64,000 nucleotides of DNA, from the NCBI RefSeq assembly GCF_011050415.1, contig NZ_DRFS01000003.1:1-64000 (forward strand). Reading direction: 5' to 3'. The notes below the pieces were generated by a model, which was not told the origin of the DNA, did not search any database, and was given only the letters and a program-made list of their open reading frames with translations. Within the stretch, counting starts at the first letter, position 1. Each line of letters opens with the position of its first letter. Shown here piece by piece: positions 1 through 12,686 of the stretch. Made by a program: the position numbers and the translations under genes. This DNA comes from Halomonas sp. GTDB taxonomy: Bacteria; Pseudomonadota; Gammaproteobacteria; Pseudomonadales; Halomonadaceae.

Positions 1-64
1 CGACTAGCTGTGCTGCTTCGAGCCGGAATTCAGGGCTAAAGTTACGTTTTGGTCTTGTTGCCAT
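1..64 (-). CDS. IS3-family transposase OrfA, N-terminal fragment
   Basis: Only 21 codons are in the window. They start at the ATG at 64 and read MATRPKRNFSPEFRLEAAQ, then LV. This is the characteristic start of the IS3-family OrfA helix-turn-helix protein, which binds the element ends and is normally fused to OrfB by a programmed -1 frameshift. The sequence is cut by the window edge, not by a stop codon. Identification rests on the KRxFSPEFRLEAAxLV signature that I recognise; the subgroup cannot be assigned. Confidence 0.7.
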   Translation of the reverse strand, partial: MATRPKRNFSPEFRLEAAQLV

Positions 65-136
65 GCTGCCACCTAGTGATGTCTTGGTGCATATTAGCAC
101 CTCTAATTAGGTGGCCAAATTCACTATGCCACTACA
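1..136 (-). mobile_element. IS3-family insertion sequence, left end only
   Basis: The minus strand from about 136 begins TGTAGTGGCATAG, a TG-start terminal sequence typical of IS3-family ends, and runs into a transposase OrfA start at 64. The element continues beyond the window, so its other end, its direct repeats and orfB cannot be seen. It abuts the acetyltransferase reading frame, which stops inside the first bases of the element. The exact boundary (about 136) is inferred from where the acetyltransferase homology ends and the TG terminus starts. Confidence 0.6.
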
Positions 137-467
137 AATCGACGGTTTTAGCGCCTAATGTATTGGCTAGCTCCAATGCATACGTAGAGAGAAGTTTACC
201 GACTCCTTTGCCTCGTGCCTCCTCAGAGACCACTACGTCTTCAATCCATGCTCGAATTCCGGTAGGTATTGGGAAGACAGCCAAGGTAAGCGCACCATAG
301 TATGTACTGCCTTCCTTAGCCATTACGAGGTGACTTGACGAATTATCGATTATATCCCTAAGAGTAGCCTCATCGAGAGACGTTGCCGACGAGGATAGCT
401 GAGGGATCAGCATATTGAGTGCTGATAACACCTCTTCGGAAAACTCTTTAATTTCGATTGTTTCCAT
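132..467 (-). pseudogene. GNAT acetyltransferase, C-terminus removed by the IS element
   Basis: The 111-codon frame holds the first two thirds of a GNAT N-acetyltransferase. The acetyl-CoA pyrophosphate-binding loop (motif A) is seen as EEARGKGVGKLL near residues 82-93, following the strand IEDVVV. The usual family length is 140-160 residues. The final helix and strands (motif B) are missing because the frame runs into the IS3-type end at about 136 and stops. The substrate is unknown. It lies divergent from the broken integron integrase, the place and direction expected of a first integron cassette, and GNAT genes are common cassette cargo. The product is probably inactive. Confidence 0.7.
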
Positions 468-477
468 AATTCACTCA

Positions 478-543
478 GTTGAACACGTAACATTGATTAG
501 ACAGCACGTACTGATATTGAATGAACGTGCTGCGCTGTTCAAC
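478..543. repeat. 66-bp imperfect palindrome between the acetyltransferase and intI
   Basis: Two nested inverted repeats are visible: GTTGAACA (478-485) with TGTTCAAC (536-543), and CAGCACGT (502-509) with ACGTGCTG (525-532). The left spacer is 16 nt and the right spacer 3 nt. The outer arms resemble integron core sites: on the minus strand GTTGAAC fits GTTRRRY. However, the arms are in the opposite order from a canonical attC (RYYYAAC to GTTRRRY). It could be a degenerate attI/attC junction or simply an operator. The function is not established. Confidence 0.4.
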
Positions 544-694
544 ATTCTTATCGCGCGCGTTAAAACAGCACTAATCAATTGATTTTTAATAAAATTAACA
601 ATAGTTTGGCAGTATATCCAAAATCCGCATGCTTGCATTTTTTGTCATCCCAATAATACTGTGTGTATAAACAGCATTATTACGGGAGCATTAG

Positions 695-1187
695 ATGAGC
701 ATGCAGACAGGATCCCCGCGTTTGATGGACAGAGTCCAAGCTACTCTCCTAGTAAAACGCTACAGTCCACGTACCGAAAAGACCTATTGCTATTGGATAC
801 GCTACTTCATTCGTTTTCATGGGATACGCCATCCCGCCAACATGGGTGCTTCCGAGGTAAAACATTCTTGGAACACCTCGCAGCGGAACGTAATGTGACG
901 GCGGCAACCCAAAATCAAGCATTAAATGCACTCGTTTTTCTTTATCGCCACGTTCTAGAACAACCGCTGGGTGAAATCGGAAATTTCTCACGAGCAAAAC
1001 GCCCACGCCGATTGCCTGTGGTGCTTTCTCACGAAGAAGTTATGCACGTTTTAGCCCAATTGTCCGGAAATATGCACTTGATGGGCACCCAAAAGAGGGA
1101 AAGGAATTTGCAGGTGCGCGCAGGCCTTTAGTCGAATGCGTTAAAGCGCAACCACGCTACCGCCCCGGTGCATTCGGAGCACATTAA
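695..1187 (+). pseudogene. intI: integron integrase intI relic, frameshifted and truncated
   Basis: A composite reading frame starting at ATG 695 matches the N-terminal half of an integron tyrosine recombinase (SPRTEKTYCYWIRYFIRFHG, then LEHLAAERNVTAATQNQALN, then FLYRHVL). The frame shifts at a run of four As (859-862), where one more A would restore it. Homology ends at about 1081, after roughly 130 of about 320 codons, so the catalytic Arg, His and Tyr residues are all missing. From 1083 to 1187 another frame is open for 34 codons, ending RYRPGAFGAH; I do not recognise it. An active enzyme would recombine attI and attC sites; this one cannot. Confidence 0.8.
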
Positions 1188-1842
1188 AACGCTCCGTCTG
1201 CGACCGCGCTTACCTTATTAATCATACTTTATTCATAAATCTGGCTTAGGTCACGTACCTTGGTGAGAAAATACGTTGTATTTAAGTTGAATGACTTACT
1301 TGGTTTTGTCTTGGCATCGCTGCGCGATGCTCCCGCGGGTGCCTCATTTGCTCGTTCCTCGCAGATTCGTTACCACGCGCTACGGAATGTGGCTGCATCG
1401 AGTGCAATGTCATTATTTTTTTAGGTGAACTTTTTGCTGTATGTCACGGTTGGCTGCATTGGCCTGGCATCGTTGCGCGATGCTTTCGCGGGTGCCTCAT
1501 TAGCTCGTTCCTCGCAAAGTCGTTACCACGCGCTACAAATTTGGCTACATCGGGTTTAATGAAGTTATTTTTTAGGTGATTTTTTTTTTGCTGCATGCTC
1601 GTTTGGTGGCGTTGGCCCGGCATCGCTGCGCGATGCTTTCGCGGGTGCCTTATTTGCTCGTTCCTCGCAAAGTCGTTACCACGCGCTACGAAATGTGGCT
1701 ATGTATGTATTAGTGGCAACCAAGGGCACTGGCTCGCTCGTTATTAGGCGCTACGAAAAGCCCCTCCCCCTAACTCTTAGCTTACTGCTGGCCTTCTTTT
1801 GCAAATCCGATTAGCCTGCTAATTCACTATTAAGGGTTTTGC
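1188..1842. other. gene-free stretch between intI relic and membrane protein
   Basis: No credible gene is seen here. The first 125 bases are AT-rich with no recognisable motif. The middle is the tandem 153-bp repeat array. The last 130 bases lead into the membrane protein gene, with a plausible ribosome-binding site (AAGGG) six bases before its ATG. I found no canonical attC core pair (RYYYAAC/GTTRRRY) in it. Confidence 0.6.
1313..1700 (+). repeat. tandem 153-bp repeat, about 2.5 copies
   Basis: Units start at 1313, 1466 and 1619, each beginning GGCATCG, so the period is exactly 153 bp; the third copy ends near 1700. Each starts with a small hairpin (GCATCGC, loop TGC, GCGATGC). A conserved block of about 90 bp follows (GCGGGTGCCTCATT, CTCGTTCCTCGCA, CGTTACCACGCGCTAC), then a T-rich tail (TTATTTTTTAGGTGA). 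The frame through the conserved block is open for about 27 codons in all three copies, then stops. The arms are too divergent to be a very recent duplication. Function unknown. Confidence 0.85.
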
Positions 1843-3156
1843 ATGCAAGAGACTTCTTCTCGGCAGCGCTTGGCGGGCGTGCTGATTCTGCTTGGTTTGA
1901 TCGCGCAAATTATTGGCTTTACTGGCTGGTTGGGCACTGCTCATGCGGTGAGCTATTTGTTGTGGGCGGCGGTTTTGTTGCTGTGGCCAGATATTCCTCG
2001 GCGGTCGCGAATTCAGGCGGGAGTGTTGATGGCGCTGGGTACGCTGATGCTTCTGGTGGCGCGGTTTATGTATGGCGATGAGGTGGATTGGCCCGCGATG
2101 TTGCAGGGTAATGCCTTTGTGGCGGCGATGCTGGTGGGCGTTAGTTTTATTTCGTTGATTGGTAAGCAAGGCACTAAGGGTGCAACGGGCCAGCGGGTGA
2201 CTGGCGCGGGGGGTATTCTACGTACCTGGCTGGGGGTTCACTTTCTGGGCACGATTTTGAATCTCTCTACCGTGTTTATGGTGGGCGATAAACTGGCTCG
2301 GCGTGGGCCGCTGACGACTCCGCAACTACTGGCGCTTAACCGTGGGCTTTCAAGTGCGGCGTTGTGGTCACCGTTTTTTGCTTCCATGGCGGTGGTGATC
2401 GCGTTGGTACCCGATGTGCAGTACGCGCAAATTGCCGTGGTGGGTTTTCCCATGGCAATGCTGTCGGGGCTGTTAACCACACTTGAACTAAGACGCCGAT
2501 TTGATCTTACCGAAGTAGATGGTTTTTCGTTGTCGCCGCGCAGCCTACTGATGCCGGTGGGCATGGCGGCACTGGTGATGCTGTTTCACTTTTGGCTCAC
2601 CCCTTCCCTTACTATCGTCAGCATTATTACCTTTCTGCTGCCTGGCGTGGCGGTGCTGAGCAACCTCCGCGAGGGGCCACGTTTTACCTTACGGCGCATT
2701 CGTCAGCACACCACTACGCGGCTACCCGCTATGCGCGGGGAGATTTCGCTGTTTTTAGCCGCGGGGCTTTTGACGATTGGCCTTTCGACGCTGGTTAGTG
2801 CTGCGGCAGGTAGCGATTGGACCCTGTTCACACGTTTCGGCACGCCTCAGGCGATGGTCAGCTTTGCGGCGATTACCTTAAGCGCGCTGGTGGGCCTTCA
2901 CCCAATTATTGGCGTTTCCGTACTGGCGTCGATACTGAACCTGCAGAGCGGCGAACAGACTTTGTTTGCCTTTGTGGCATTGAGTTCGTGGGCGGTGGGT
3001 ACCAGCGTGGGGCCGCTTTCGGGGATCAACCTTTCGCTACAGGGGCGTTATGGGGTGAGCGGTTATCGCATGATGAAAAACAACCTGCTCTACGCGGCGG
3101 TGATGAGCCTGCTTTCGCTGGTCGCGATCGCAGGCGTCAGTTATATAGTGGGTTAA
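1843..3156 (+). CDS. polytopic membrane protein, unknown substrate
   Basis: The 437-residue protein is hydrophobic almost throughout, with about 11-13 predicted membrane spans. The pattern resembles a secondary transporter of the ion-transporter type, but I recognise no substrate motif. Segments of note are the loop KLARRGPLTTPQLLALNRGLS near residues 150-170 and a glycine-rich stretch (VGTSVGPLSGINLSLQGRYG) near the end. Those two polar-flanked regions may be the paired re-entrant parts of a transporter fold; that is inference. The ATG at 1843 has AAGGG upstream. It is a single gene, convergent with the zinc-ribbon gene only 9 bp away, with no operon partners to suggest its job. Confidence 0.75.
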   Translation: MQETSSRQRLAGVLILLGLIAQIIGFTGWLGTAHAVSYLLWAAVLLLWPDIPRRSRIQAGVLMALGTLMLLVARFMYGDEVDWPAMLQGNAFVAAMLVGVSFISLIGKQGTKGATGQRVTGAGGILRTWLGVHFLGTILNLSTVFMVGDKLARRGPLTTPQLLALNRGLSSAALWSPFFASMAVVIALVPDVQYAQIAVVGFPMAMLSGLLTTLELRRRFDLTEVDGFSLSPRSLLMPVGMAALVMLFHFWLTPSLTIVSIITFLLPGVAVLSNLREGPRFTLRRIRQHTTTRLPAMRGEISLFLAAGLLTIGLSTLVSAAAGSDWTLFTRFGTPQAMVSFAAITLSALVGLHPIIGVSVLASILNLQSGEQTLFAFVALSSWAVGTSVGPLSGINLSLQGRYGVSGYRMMKNNLLYAAVMSLLSLVAIAGVSYIVG

Positions 3157-3165
3157 CCGGCTCGC

Positions 3166-3687
3166 TTAGGTCTCGACGATTTTATTGGGGAAGCGGTAGA
3201 AGTAGCGATGACCGCACTGGTGGCAAGGCTCCAGCCGCGCCACGTTAGGCAGCATTACTTGGGCGTCGCAATGGGTACAGGCCATTAAACCGGGTGCTGC
3301 CATTTCACCTTCGCAGTAGTCGGCGCGGGCGGCTTCTAAGTCCTCTTCAAAGCGCTCGCGGTCTACCACGCTGCGGTCAGCAATGGAGAGCAACGACTCC
3401 GCCACGCGACGGGAAAGACCTTCAAGATCAATACCCAACCAGCTGGCGACTTGCTTGCCGGTGTCCGCCATGTAGTAGCGCATATCTTTAAGATCGCGCT
3501 CTAGCCAGGCACGCAGCAGCGCTAGCTCGTCTTTGGTGTACTCTTCCAGCTCAGATTCAAACTCAACCGCGTCGTCCAAATCCTTCTGTAAGTTTTCCCA
3601 GGTTAGCTCGTTAGCGCCGCCCTGCAACCGCTCCAGCAGTCGTTCGTAGCCTTCGCGTAGGCGATTGTCATTCTGTTGTTCACTCAT
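3166..3687 (-). CDS. ybeL: zinc-ribbon protein, YbeL/DUF1451 family
   Basis: The protein has 173 residues when started at the ATG at 3687, which is preceded by AAGGAGAGG. The N-terminal two thirds are charged and helical, with probable coiled coil. The C-terminus carries a zinc ribbon with paired cysteines: CTHC near residue 140 and CHQC about 20 residues later, followed by GHRYFYRFP. The role is unknown; the E. coli relative YbeL is encoded next to leuS as well, so the divergent ybeL/leuS arrangement is conserved. A longer frame to 3774 exists, but it lacks a ribosome-binding site. Confidence 0.85.
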   Translation of the reverse strand: MSEQQNDNRLREGYERLLERLQGGANELTWENLQKDLDDAVEFESELEEYTKDELALLRAWLERDLKDMRYYMADTGKQVASWLGIDLEGLSRRVAESLLSIADRSVVDRERFEEDLEAARADYCEGEMAAPGLMACTHCDAQVMLPNVARLEPCHQCGHRYFYRFPNKIVET

Positions 3688-3796
3688 GGTACCTCTCCTT
3701 TTGTCGACGCATGCAGTTCCTATCCTCGGCTTACCGTTCAAGGATACACCTGCATAGGATACAATCGACCTCACTTATCTGACAGTAGTCATCTAA

Positions 3797-6920
<3,124 letters not shown>

Positions 6921-6924
<4 letters not shown>

Positions 6925-7988
6925 AAGTATTTGCTGATCAGCTACCCGCTGCGTTGGCAAAAAAGCTCCCTCGCGTGGTGATTGTGGCGGGCGATGAGCC
7001 CTTACAGCATCGCGATGCCTGCGATGCTGTAAGGGCTGCCGCCCGCCAGGCGGGCGTTGAAGAGCGCGAAGTGCTGGACGTTGAGCCCAACTTTGCCTGG
7101 GGGCGCTTGATCGAAATGTCCAGCAACCTTTCTCTGTTCGCGACCAGTAAGCTGCTGGAACTGCGCCTGGGCAACCACAAGCTTGGTCAGGAAGGCAGCA
7201 AAGCGCTGGCAGAGCATGCCGAAACCATTGAAAACAGTGATGATGTACTGCTGATTAGCATGGGTAAGCTAGATGCCAAGCAGCAAAAAGCCGCCTGGTT
7301 TAAAACGCTGGATAAGCATGGATTGTTCGTACCGGTGTGGCCGGTAGATGCCTCGCGCTTAGGCTATTGGTTACGTGACCGCGCCTCGGTTCATGGCGTA
7401 CAGATTGACTTGGACGCCGCCCGCCTACTGGGTGAGCGCACCGAAGGTAATCTACTCGCAGCTGATCAGGAACTGCAGAAGCTGGCATTGATTCACCCCC
7501 AGGGCACGCGCTTGAACGTTGAAAGCATCGCCCAGGGCGTGGAAGACAGCACACGCTTTGATGTTTTTAACCTGGCGGATGCCTGTTTGAAAGGTGAACC
7601 CAGCCGCGCGTCACGAATCATCAATGGTTTGCGCAGTGAAGGAGTCGAGGCGCCGATTGTGTTGTGGGCACTTAGCCGTGAACTGCGCACTCTGCTCTCG
7701 CTGCATCAGCATTTGGATCAAGGGCAAAGTTTTGAACACGCATGCAAAGTCCAAAAGCCCATGATCTTTGATAAGCGCCGCCCCGCTTACCAGAAAGCCA
7801 TTGGTCGGCTGCCAATGAAACGGCTGCATAAATTGCTTCTGATGGCCCAACGGCTCGATTTGGCGGTAAAAGGTGCCGCCCCAGTACCGCTATGGCCCGG
7901 CTTGCACGATTTAGCCATGACGATGGCCGGTGGCCGCGGGTTACTCTCTGAAACCGCCTGGACGTACCGCGTTAACCCCCATGGCTAA
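6921..7988 (+). CDS. holA: DNA polymerase III delta subunit
   Basis: The 355-residue delta subunit is part of the clamp loader that opens the beta sliding clamp. The N-terminal clamp-contact region is seen as VVIVAGDEPLQHRDACDAVR. The AAA+-like middle shows LLISMGKLDAKQQKAAWFK and EGNLLAADQELQKLAL, and the C-terminal collar domain contains LWALSRELRTLL. It starts at a GTG codon inside the lptE stop (GTGA overlap), the only start that keeps the N-terminal motif. No terminator is evident downstream. Confidence 0.95.
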
Positions 7989-8118
7989 TCAGCGCCGTTA
8001 GTGCAAAAAATGTGTACTTTGTACATGGGGCTTAAAAAACACACAGATTGTTTCTATACTGTTGATTCAAGCCAAAAAAAAGCTTGTCCCCCACCCGACT
8101 AGTCTAAGGAAGAAGACG

Positions 8119-8523
8119 ATGAAGACATTGCGTGCCTACCTCTCGACTCTGCTAATTGCAGTGCTGGTGTTTACCAGCTTACCCCTAGCAGCTGCACCTA
8201 CTGCTCCCCAATCAATGGACTTAGTCACTACCCAGGCTGTTTTAGCAGGTGATCGTGCTGGCGCTGACCGTGAACGTATCAACGAAATTCTAGCCCGTGC
8301 TGATGTACAAGATCAGCTGCTAAAACAGGGTGTTGATCTTGATGAAGTAGATGCTCGCGTTGCGGCACTGAGTGATGCAGAAGCACAACAAATGGCTGAG
8401 CAGTTGGAAATGTTGCCTGCCGGTGCTGGCGGCGGCGTTATCGGGGCACTGTTTGCTGTCTTTATCATTCTACTGATCACCGATATTCTCGGCCTGACTG
8501 ACGTCTATCCGTTTACGCGTTAA
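8119..8523 (+). CDS. PA2779-family exported protein
   Basis: The 134-residue protein starts at ATG 8119, chosen for the signal peptide (MKTLRAYLSTLLIAVLVFTS, then AAA) and for the upstream AAGGAAG. After a charged helical middle (RADVQDQLLKQGVDLDEVDAR), it has a C-terminal glycine-rich turn and a second hydrophobic helix (GGGVIGALFAVFIILLITDIL). The family is known only as PA2779-like and has no assigned role. It lies 10 bp before the PA2778-like cysteine peptidase gene, and this pairing recurs in other genomes, so the two probably act together in the envelope. A -10-like TATACT lies at about 8053. Confidence 0.8.
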   Translation: MKTLRAYLSTLLIAVLVFTSLPLAAAPTAPQSMDLVTTQAVLAGDRAGADRERINEILARADVQDQLLKQGVDLDEVDARVAALSDAEAQQMAEQLEMLPAGAGGGVIGALFAVFIILLITDILGLTDVYPFTR

Positions 8524-8533
8524 TAGGCAGCAC

Positions 8534-9487
8534 ATGAATACGGTATTTTTAAAAAGTAAGACACTTTCTTACGCCCGCTTAGCGGGCGTTTTTATTCTAC
8601 TGCTGTTACTCACGGCCTGTGCCCGCAATCCGGTATTACTGCAAAGTACTTACAGTGATCTACCTCCGCAGGTAGAACTGCAAAGCGTACCGTTTTATGC
8701 CCAAACGGAGTTTCAATGCGGCCCTGCAACGCTTGCGATGGTACTTAATCATCAAGGCATAGAAGCGGATGTTGACCAACTCATCCCTCAGGTTTTTTTA
8801 CCCGAACGTGACGGCAGTGTGCAGCCTGAAATGCTAGCCACTGTGCGGCGCTATGAACAGCTAGCCTTTCCTATACGCGGCACCATGGACACGCTATTGG
8901 GCCATTTAGCAGCGGGAGACCCCGTGGTAGTGATGCAGAATTTATCCCTGCCCATCTACCCTATGTGGCACTACGCGGTGGCTATTGGCTACGACTTGCC
9001 TAATGAGACACTGATTCTGCGTAGCGGTGACATTGAGCGCCACACCGTGTCATTTAGCCGCTTTGATGCCACCTGGGCACGTACAGAACGTTGGGGATTT
9101 GTCGTCGCTGAACCCGGTACGTTACCTCAGGGTATTACAGCGAGAAACGCGCTTGAAGCCATTAGTGCCTATGAAGAAAATCACGGAACCGATGCTACAC
9201 TTTCAAGCTGGCAGGCGTTTGTAGAGCGTTTTCCTGGCAATGCCATAGGGCGATTTGCACTGGGTAATGCACTCTATGCGAATCAGCAGCCTGACGAAGC
9301 GCGTGAAGCCTTTCAATTGGCGACTGAGATTGATCCCACGATGGGCGCTGCTTGGTTAAACCTGGGGCTGATACTGTTGCAACATGGCTCCCCTGAAGCA
9401 GCGCGTGAAGCATTGACTAAGGCGTCTTCCCTAGAAGGTAGCTGGCAAGAGCAAGCAGGTTTAGCGCTAGATATGATAAACCCTTAA
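8534..9487 (+). CDS. PA2778-family lipoprotein, C39-like cysteine peptidase with TPR
   Basis: The 317-residue protein has a lipobox (LLTAC, Cys29). A papain-like C39-type domain follows, with catalytic Cys62 in FQCGPATLAMVLNHQG and His146 in MWHYAVAIGYD. The C-terminal third carries tetratricopeptide-type helices (FALGNALYANQQPDEAREAF, then AWLNLGLILLQHGSPEAARE). C39 domains in bacteriocin exporters cut leader peptides; here the domain sits on an envelope lipoprotein, so the substrate is unknown. The partner is the preceding small exported protein. A GT-rich start with no clear ribosome-binding site suggests coupling to the upstream gene. Confidence 0.85.
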   Translation: MNTVFLKSKTLSYARLAGVFILLLLLTACARNPVLLQSTYSDLPPQVELQSVPFYAQTEFQCGPATLAMVLNHQGIEADVDQLIPQVFLPERDGSVQPEMLATVRRYEQLAFPIRGTMDTLLGHLAAGDPVVVMQNLSLPIYPMWHYAVAIGYDLPNETLILRSGDIERHTVSFSRFDATWARTERWGFVVAEPGTLPQGITARNALEAISAYEENHGTDATLSSWQAFVERFPGNAIGRFALGNALYANQQPDEAREAFQLATEIDPTMGAAWLNLGLILLQHGSPEAAREALTKASSLEGSWQEQAGLALDMINP

Positions 9488-9826
9488 TATAAGAGCAACT
9501 CATAAATAATTGTTAAAATACTTGTAGCAAACAAATTAATAATAGCTGCAAGTACATCTATAATACTAAGATTGGTAAATTTGAGGGATGGCGAGCGCTT
9601 TGTAAGAGTGCTTAATTAGTAGAAGGAAGGATTCTTTAAAGGCCCTAAGGTTCAAGCTATAAGCTAAGGCTAGCAAGGCAATGTACGATGAATCATAACG
9701 CTTACTGATCGTAAGTTATTGTTTTTTTTCATTAATACACGTTATATTGCATATTGGTCAACAAACAGACGCTTATAGTTCTTAAACAGTCCATGGGTAT
9801 ACCTAACCATTGATGGGAGAGGTGCC
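9488..9826. other. AT-rich 339-bp intergenic region
   Basis: No long gene is present. The stretch is clearly more AT-rich than its neighbours. It contains one terminator-like hairpin near 9694-9728. Downstream of it are short palindromic and AT-rich elements (for example TTGCATATTGGTCAAC) that may hold the promoter of the diguanylate cyclase transcript. I could not pick a convincing -35/-10 pair. Confidence 0.5.
9694..9728 (+). terminator. intrinsic terminator-like hairpin
   Basis: CTTAC (9700-9704), loop TGATC, then GTAAG (9710-9714), extended by ATAA/TTAT around a 2-nt bulge, and followed by TG and eight Ts. It lies about 210 bp after the PA2778-like gene, so it could end that transcript or an unrecognised short RNA. 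Confidence 0.45.
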
Positions 9827-9955
9827 ATGCAGAACTGGATATTGCTTCAAAAGTATTTTTTGAAGAAATATTTCCATTTTATAAGTCATCCCTTGCTAAT
9901 TAATTACTTAGCAATAAGGGGCGTCTATAATATTCAAACGCTTACTCTAAAGTGA
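9827..9955 (+). CDS. 42-aa ORF overlapping the diguanylate cyclase start
   Basis: The ATG at 9827 is preceded by GGGAGAGG at good spacing. The frame encodes 42 residues rich in Leu, Ile, Tyr, Phe and Lys (MQNWILLQKYFLKKYF onward). The TGA stop overlaps the start of the next gene (GTGATG at 9952-9957). The next gene has only a weak ribosome-binding site, so this may be a leader ORF that couples translation. No homolog is recognised. It could be a real small protein, a leader peptide, or chance. Confidence 0.4.
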   Translation: MQNWILLQKYFLKKYFHFISHPLLINYLAIRGVYNIQTLTLK

Positions 9956-11163
9956 TGATTATTCAGCGCCTTTGGCACCAGTCACGCTGGCGTCTAACGA
10001 TGATATTCGCCGTCATTTTTATCGCGATGTCGGCTATTCTGGGCAATTATGTTAACAACGCTTGCCAACGTGCGAGTGCTGACTACACCTCATTAATTAG
10101 CGACATCATGCTGGCACAGCAGTCCATTCCTCAGCCGCGCCTCCCTACTACAGCACGCAATCATCAAGCCAATATTCAACATATTGAAAATATCGGACAT
10201 TTTTTTTCAGTTTCAAAAAAGCATTTGGATGATATAAAAAATAATATTGAGCACCACCGCTTTCTCAATGCCAATGTGATTTCTCTAAGCAATCACTTCT
10301 ACGAGTTGCACAACCGTTTTTCACGCTTAAATCTGGTGGTACAAGCAGCGCCATCACGTCCCGAGCTCATTCAAACCCTGCAGCATAGCGCCATTGAACT
10401 TAACAACAAGCAGGAATGGCTTTATAGCGAACTACTTTATGAGCTTCAAGGGCTGTCACAGCAGCAACGACTTGCTATGCAGCGCCTATCTATTTCCATG
10501 AGTGTGTTACTGGTACTGGTATTTAGCGCTGCGATTACCCTCTGTATGGCCGTGCTTCACTTGCGTCACCAACGTAATCTGATGCAAAAACTTATGCTAA
10601 CGGATGAGTTAACCGGTCTCTATAACCGCCGCCATTTGGTTAATGTAGCACTTGCCGCTCTGACCCAAGCCCAGCGAGACAAAACCCCGCTCAGCTTACT
10701 AGTATTAGATATTGATTACTTTAAAAGCATCAATGATAGCTATGGTCATCCTACGGGGGATGAAGTATTGCGCCAGATCAGTGGCCGTTTAGGTAACCTG
10801 AGCCGACCCTCAGATATATTTGCAAGAATCGGTGGCGAAGAATTCTGCCTATTGATGCCCAACACATATACCTATGATGCACTTCAAGTCGCAGATCGGT
10901 TCCGCCTTGAAATCGAAAATATGCAGTTTGAGGGTATAGCCACAGGCGTGAGGCTGACCATCAGCATAGGCGTAACAACTGGCACTGGGGATGAACATAC
11001 TTTTGAACAGCTCTATTCATTTGCGGATAAAGCACTTTATGCAGCGAAGACAAATGGGCGCAACCGCGTAGAAAGCATGTTGCCACCCATTTCACACCCA
11101 GCATCTAATCTCGATGAGAAAAACTACTTTCATCAACTGATGAGCCAGTCCAGCGATTCATAG
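9955..11163 (+). CDS. membrane diguanylate cyclase (GGEEF)
   Basis: The 402-residue protein should make cyclic di-GMP from two GTP. Transmembrane helix 1 (about residues 14-32) and helix 2 (about 183-203) flank a helical, probably periplasmic sensor of about 150 residues with no recognised ligand motif. The catalytic domain follows, with DELTGLYNRRHL, the metal- and GTP-binding LDIDYFKSINDSYGHPTGD, and the active-site GGEEF. An inhibitory I-site (RPSD) sits five residues before GGEEF, so product feedback is likely. I use ATG 9955; GTG 9952 would add one residue. Its stop lies 20 bp from that of sthA (convergent). Confidence 0.92.
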   Translation: MIIQRLWHQSRWRLTMIFAVIFIAMSAILGNYVNNACQRASADYTSLISDIMLAQQSIPQPRLPTTARNHQANIQHIENIGHFFSVSKKHLDDIKNNIEHHRFLNANVISLSNHFYELHNRFSRLNLVVQAAPSRPELIQTLQHSAIELNNKQEWLYSELLYELQGLSQQQRLAMQRLSISMSVLLVLVFSAAITLCMAVLHLRHQRNLMQKLMLTDELTGLYNRRHLVNVALAALTQAQRDKTPLSLLVLDIDYFKSINDSYGHPTGDEVLRQISGRLGNLSRPSDIFARIGGEEFCLLMPNTYTYDALQVADRFRLEIENMQFEGIATGVRLTISIGVTTGTGDEHTFEQLYSFADKALYAAKTNGRNRVESMLPPISHPASNLDEKNYFHQLMSQSSDS

Positions 11164-11183
11164 CGGTGTCGTTAAAAGCGATT

Positions 11184-12575
11184 TTAAAAAACCCGGTTTA
11201 GCCCGTTCTGTGCAGCTACCCGGTAAGCTTCTGCCATAGTCGGGTAGTTAAAGGTAGTATTTACAAAGTATTTAAGTGTATTGGCATCGCCCTTCTGCTG
11301 CATGATAGCTTGGCCGATATGCAGAATCTCAGACGCCTGATCACCAAAACAGTGAATCCCAAGTATTTCCAAAGTGTCCTGATGAAACAGGATCTTCAAC
11401 ATTCCCACCGTATCGCCGGTAATTTGCGCTCGTGCGGTATCCTTGAAGAACGCTTTGCCAACTTCGTAAGGCACCTTGGCTTCCGTCAGTTCTCGCTCAT
11501 TAGGACCAAAAGAGCTAATCTCGGGAATCGTATAGATCCCGGTGGGTACATCACTGACGAATCTAAACTCTTTATCAAGCAGCTCATTACATGAGTTTAA
11601 GCCTTGATCATAAGCCGCACTTGCCAGACTCGGCCAACCAATCACATCGCCAGCGGCGTAGATATGTGCAATTTCAGTACGGTAGTGCTCATCCACACTC
11701 AATTGACCACGCCCGTTTGCCGTAAGGCCGATATTCTCAAGCCCGAGACTATCGGTATTCCCTGTGCGACCGTTAGCCCACAAAAAAGCATCCGCGCGGA
11801 TTTTTTTGCCCGACTTAAGCCGCACGACAACGCCAGACTCATCGCCTTCAACGCTGTCATACTCTTCGTTATGACGAACTAGCACGCCATGCTTGCGCAA
11901 GTGATAAGAGAGTGCGTCGCTAATTTCGCCATCCAAGAAAGAGAGCAGGCTATCGCGGTTGTTAATCAGGTCAACCTTGACGCCTAACCCCGAAAAGATT
12001 GACGCATACTCACAGCCAATTACCCCAGCGCCAAAAATCACCAGAGTACGCGGCGTATGGTTGAGGCTTAAGATTGTATCGGAGCAATAAATGCGCGGGT
12101 GGCGGAAGTTTATATCTGCCGGTCGATAAGGGCGTGATCCGGTGGAAATCACAATTTTCTTGGCCACCAGCTCTTCCATCCCCTCTTGACGGTCTCTTAC
12201 TAGCAGGGTGTTCTCATCCTTGAAACGGGCCACACCATGAAACAAGTCGATACGATTACGCGCATAGAATGTCGTGCGCATCTCTACCTGTTTGTCGATG
12301 GTACCGCGTGAACGCTCCATGACTTTTGGAAAAGAGAACCAACGTGGCTCACCAATATCGCGGAACATACGGTTAGTGTTAAACGCCATAATCTGTTTAA
12401 CCTGATGGCGTAACGCTTTAGAAGGAATTGTTCCCCAGTGGGTACAATTACCCCCTACCTGGGCCTGCTTTTCGATAATCGCCACGCGCTTACCATGTTT
12501 GGCAGCGTTAATCGCAGCGCTTTCTCCTGCAGGCCCCGTACCGATCACCACGACATCGTAATTGTGAACCGCCAT
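11184..12575 (-). CDS. sthA: soluble pyridine nucleotide transhydrogenase
   Basis: FAD flavoprotein of 463 residues that moves reducing equivalents between NADPH and NAD+ in the cytosol. The FAD-binding [14 protein letters not shown] is at the N-terminus and the NAD-binding [17 protein letters not shown] in the middle. In place of the redox CxxxxC of dihydrolipoamide dehydrogenase it has [13 protein letters not shown], where the second cysteine is Thr; this is the hallmark of SthA. The C-terminal dimerisation domain is present ([16 protein letters not shown]). From memory, Pseudomonas also keeps sth close to the nqr operon. Confidence 0.96.
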   Translation of the reverse strand: MAVHNYDVVVIGTGPAGESAAINAAKHGKRVAIIEKQAQVGGNCTHWGTIPSKALRHQVKQIMAFNTNRMFRDIGEPRWFSFPKVMERSRGTIDKQVEMRTTFYARNRIDLFHGVARFKDENTLLVRDRQEGMEELVAKKIVISTGSRPYRPADINFRHPRIYCSDTILSLNHTPRTLVIFGAGVIGCEYASIFSGLGVKVDLINNRDSLLSFLDGEISDALSYHLRKHGVLVRHNEEYDSVEGDESGVVVRLKSGKKIRADAFLWANGRTGNTDSLGLENIGLTANGRGQLSVDEHYRTEIAHIYAAGDVIGWPSLASAAYDQGLNSCNELLDKEFRFVSDVPTGIYTIPEISSFGPNERELTEAKVPYEVGKAFFKDTARAQITGDTVGMLKILFHQDTLEILGIHCFGDQASEILHIGQAIMQQKGDANTLKYFVNTTFNYPTMAEAYRVAAQNGLNRVF

Positions 12576-12686
12576 ACTTTTTGCGTCCCCTCTTCACGTT
12601 AAAAAACACGCCCCGCCCATATGCATGGTTAAGGGTAAAGTCGCTGTTAATAGAGAAGCGCCTTTAGCTGCTCATCACTCATCAAG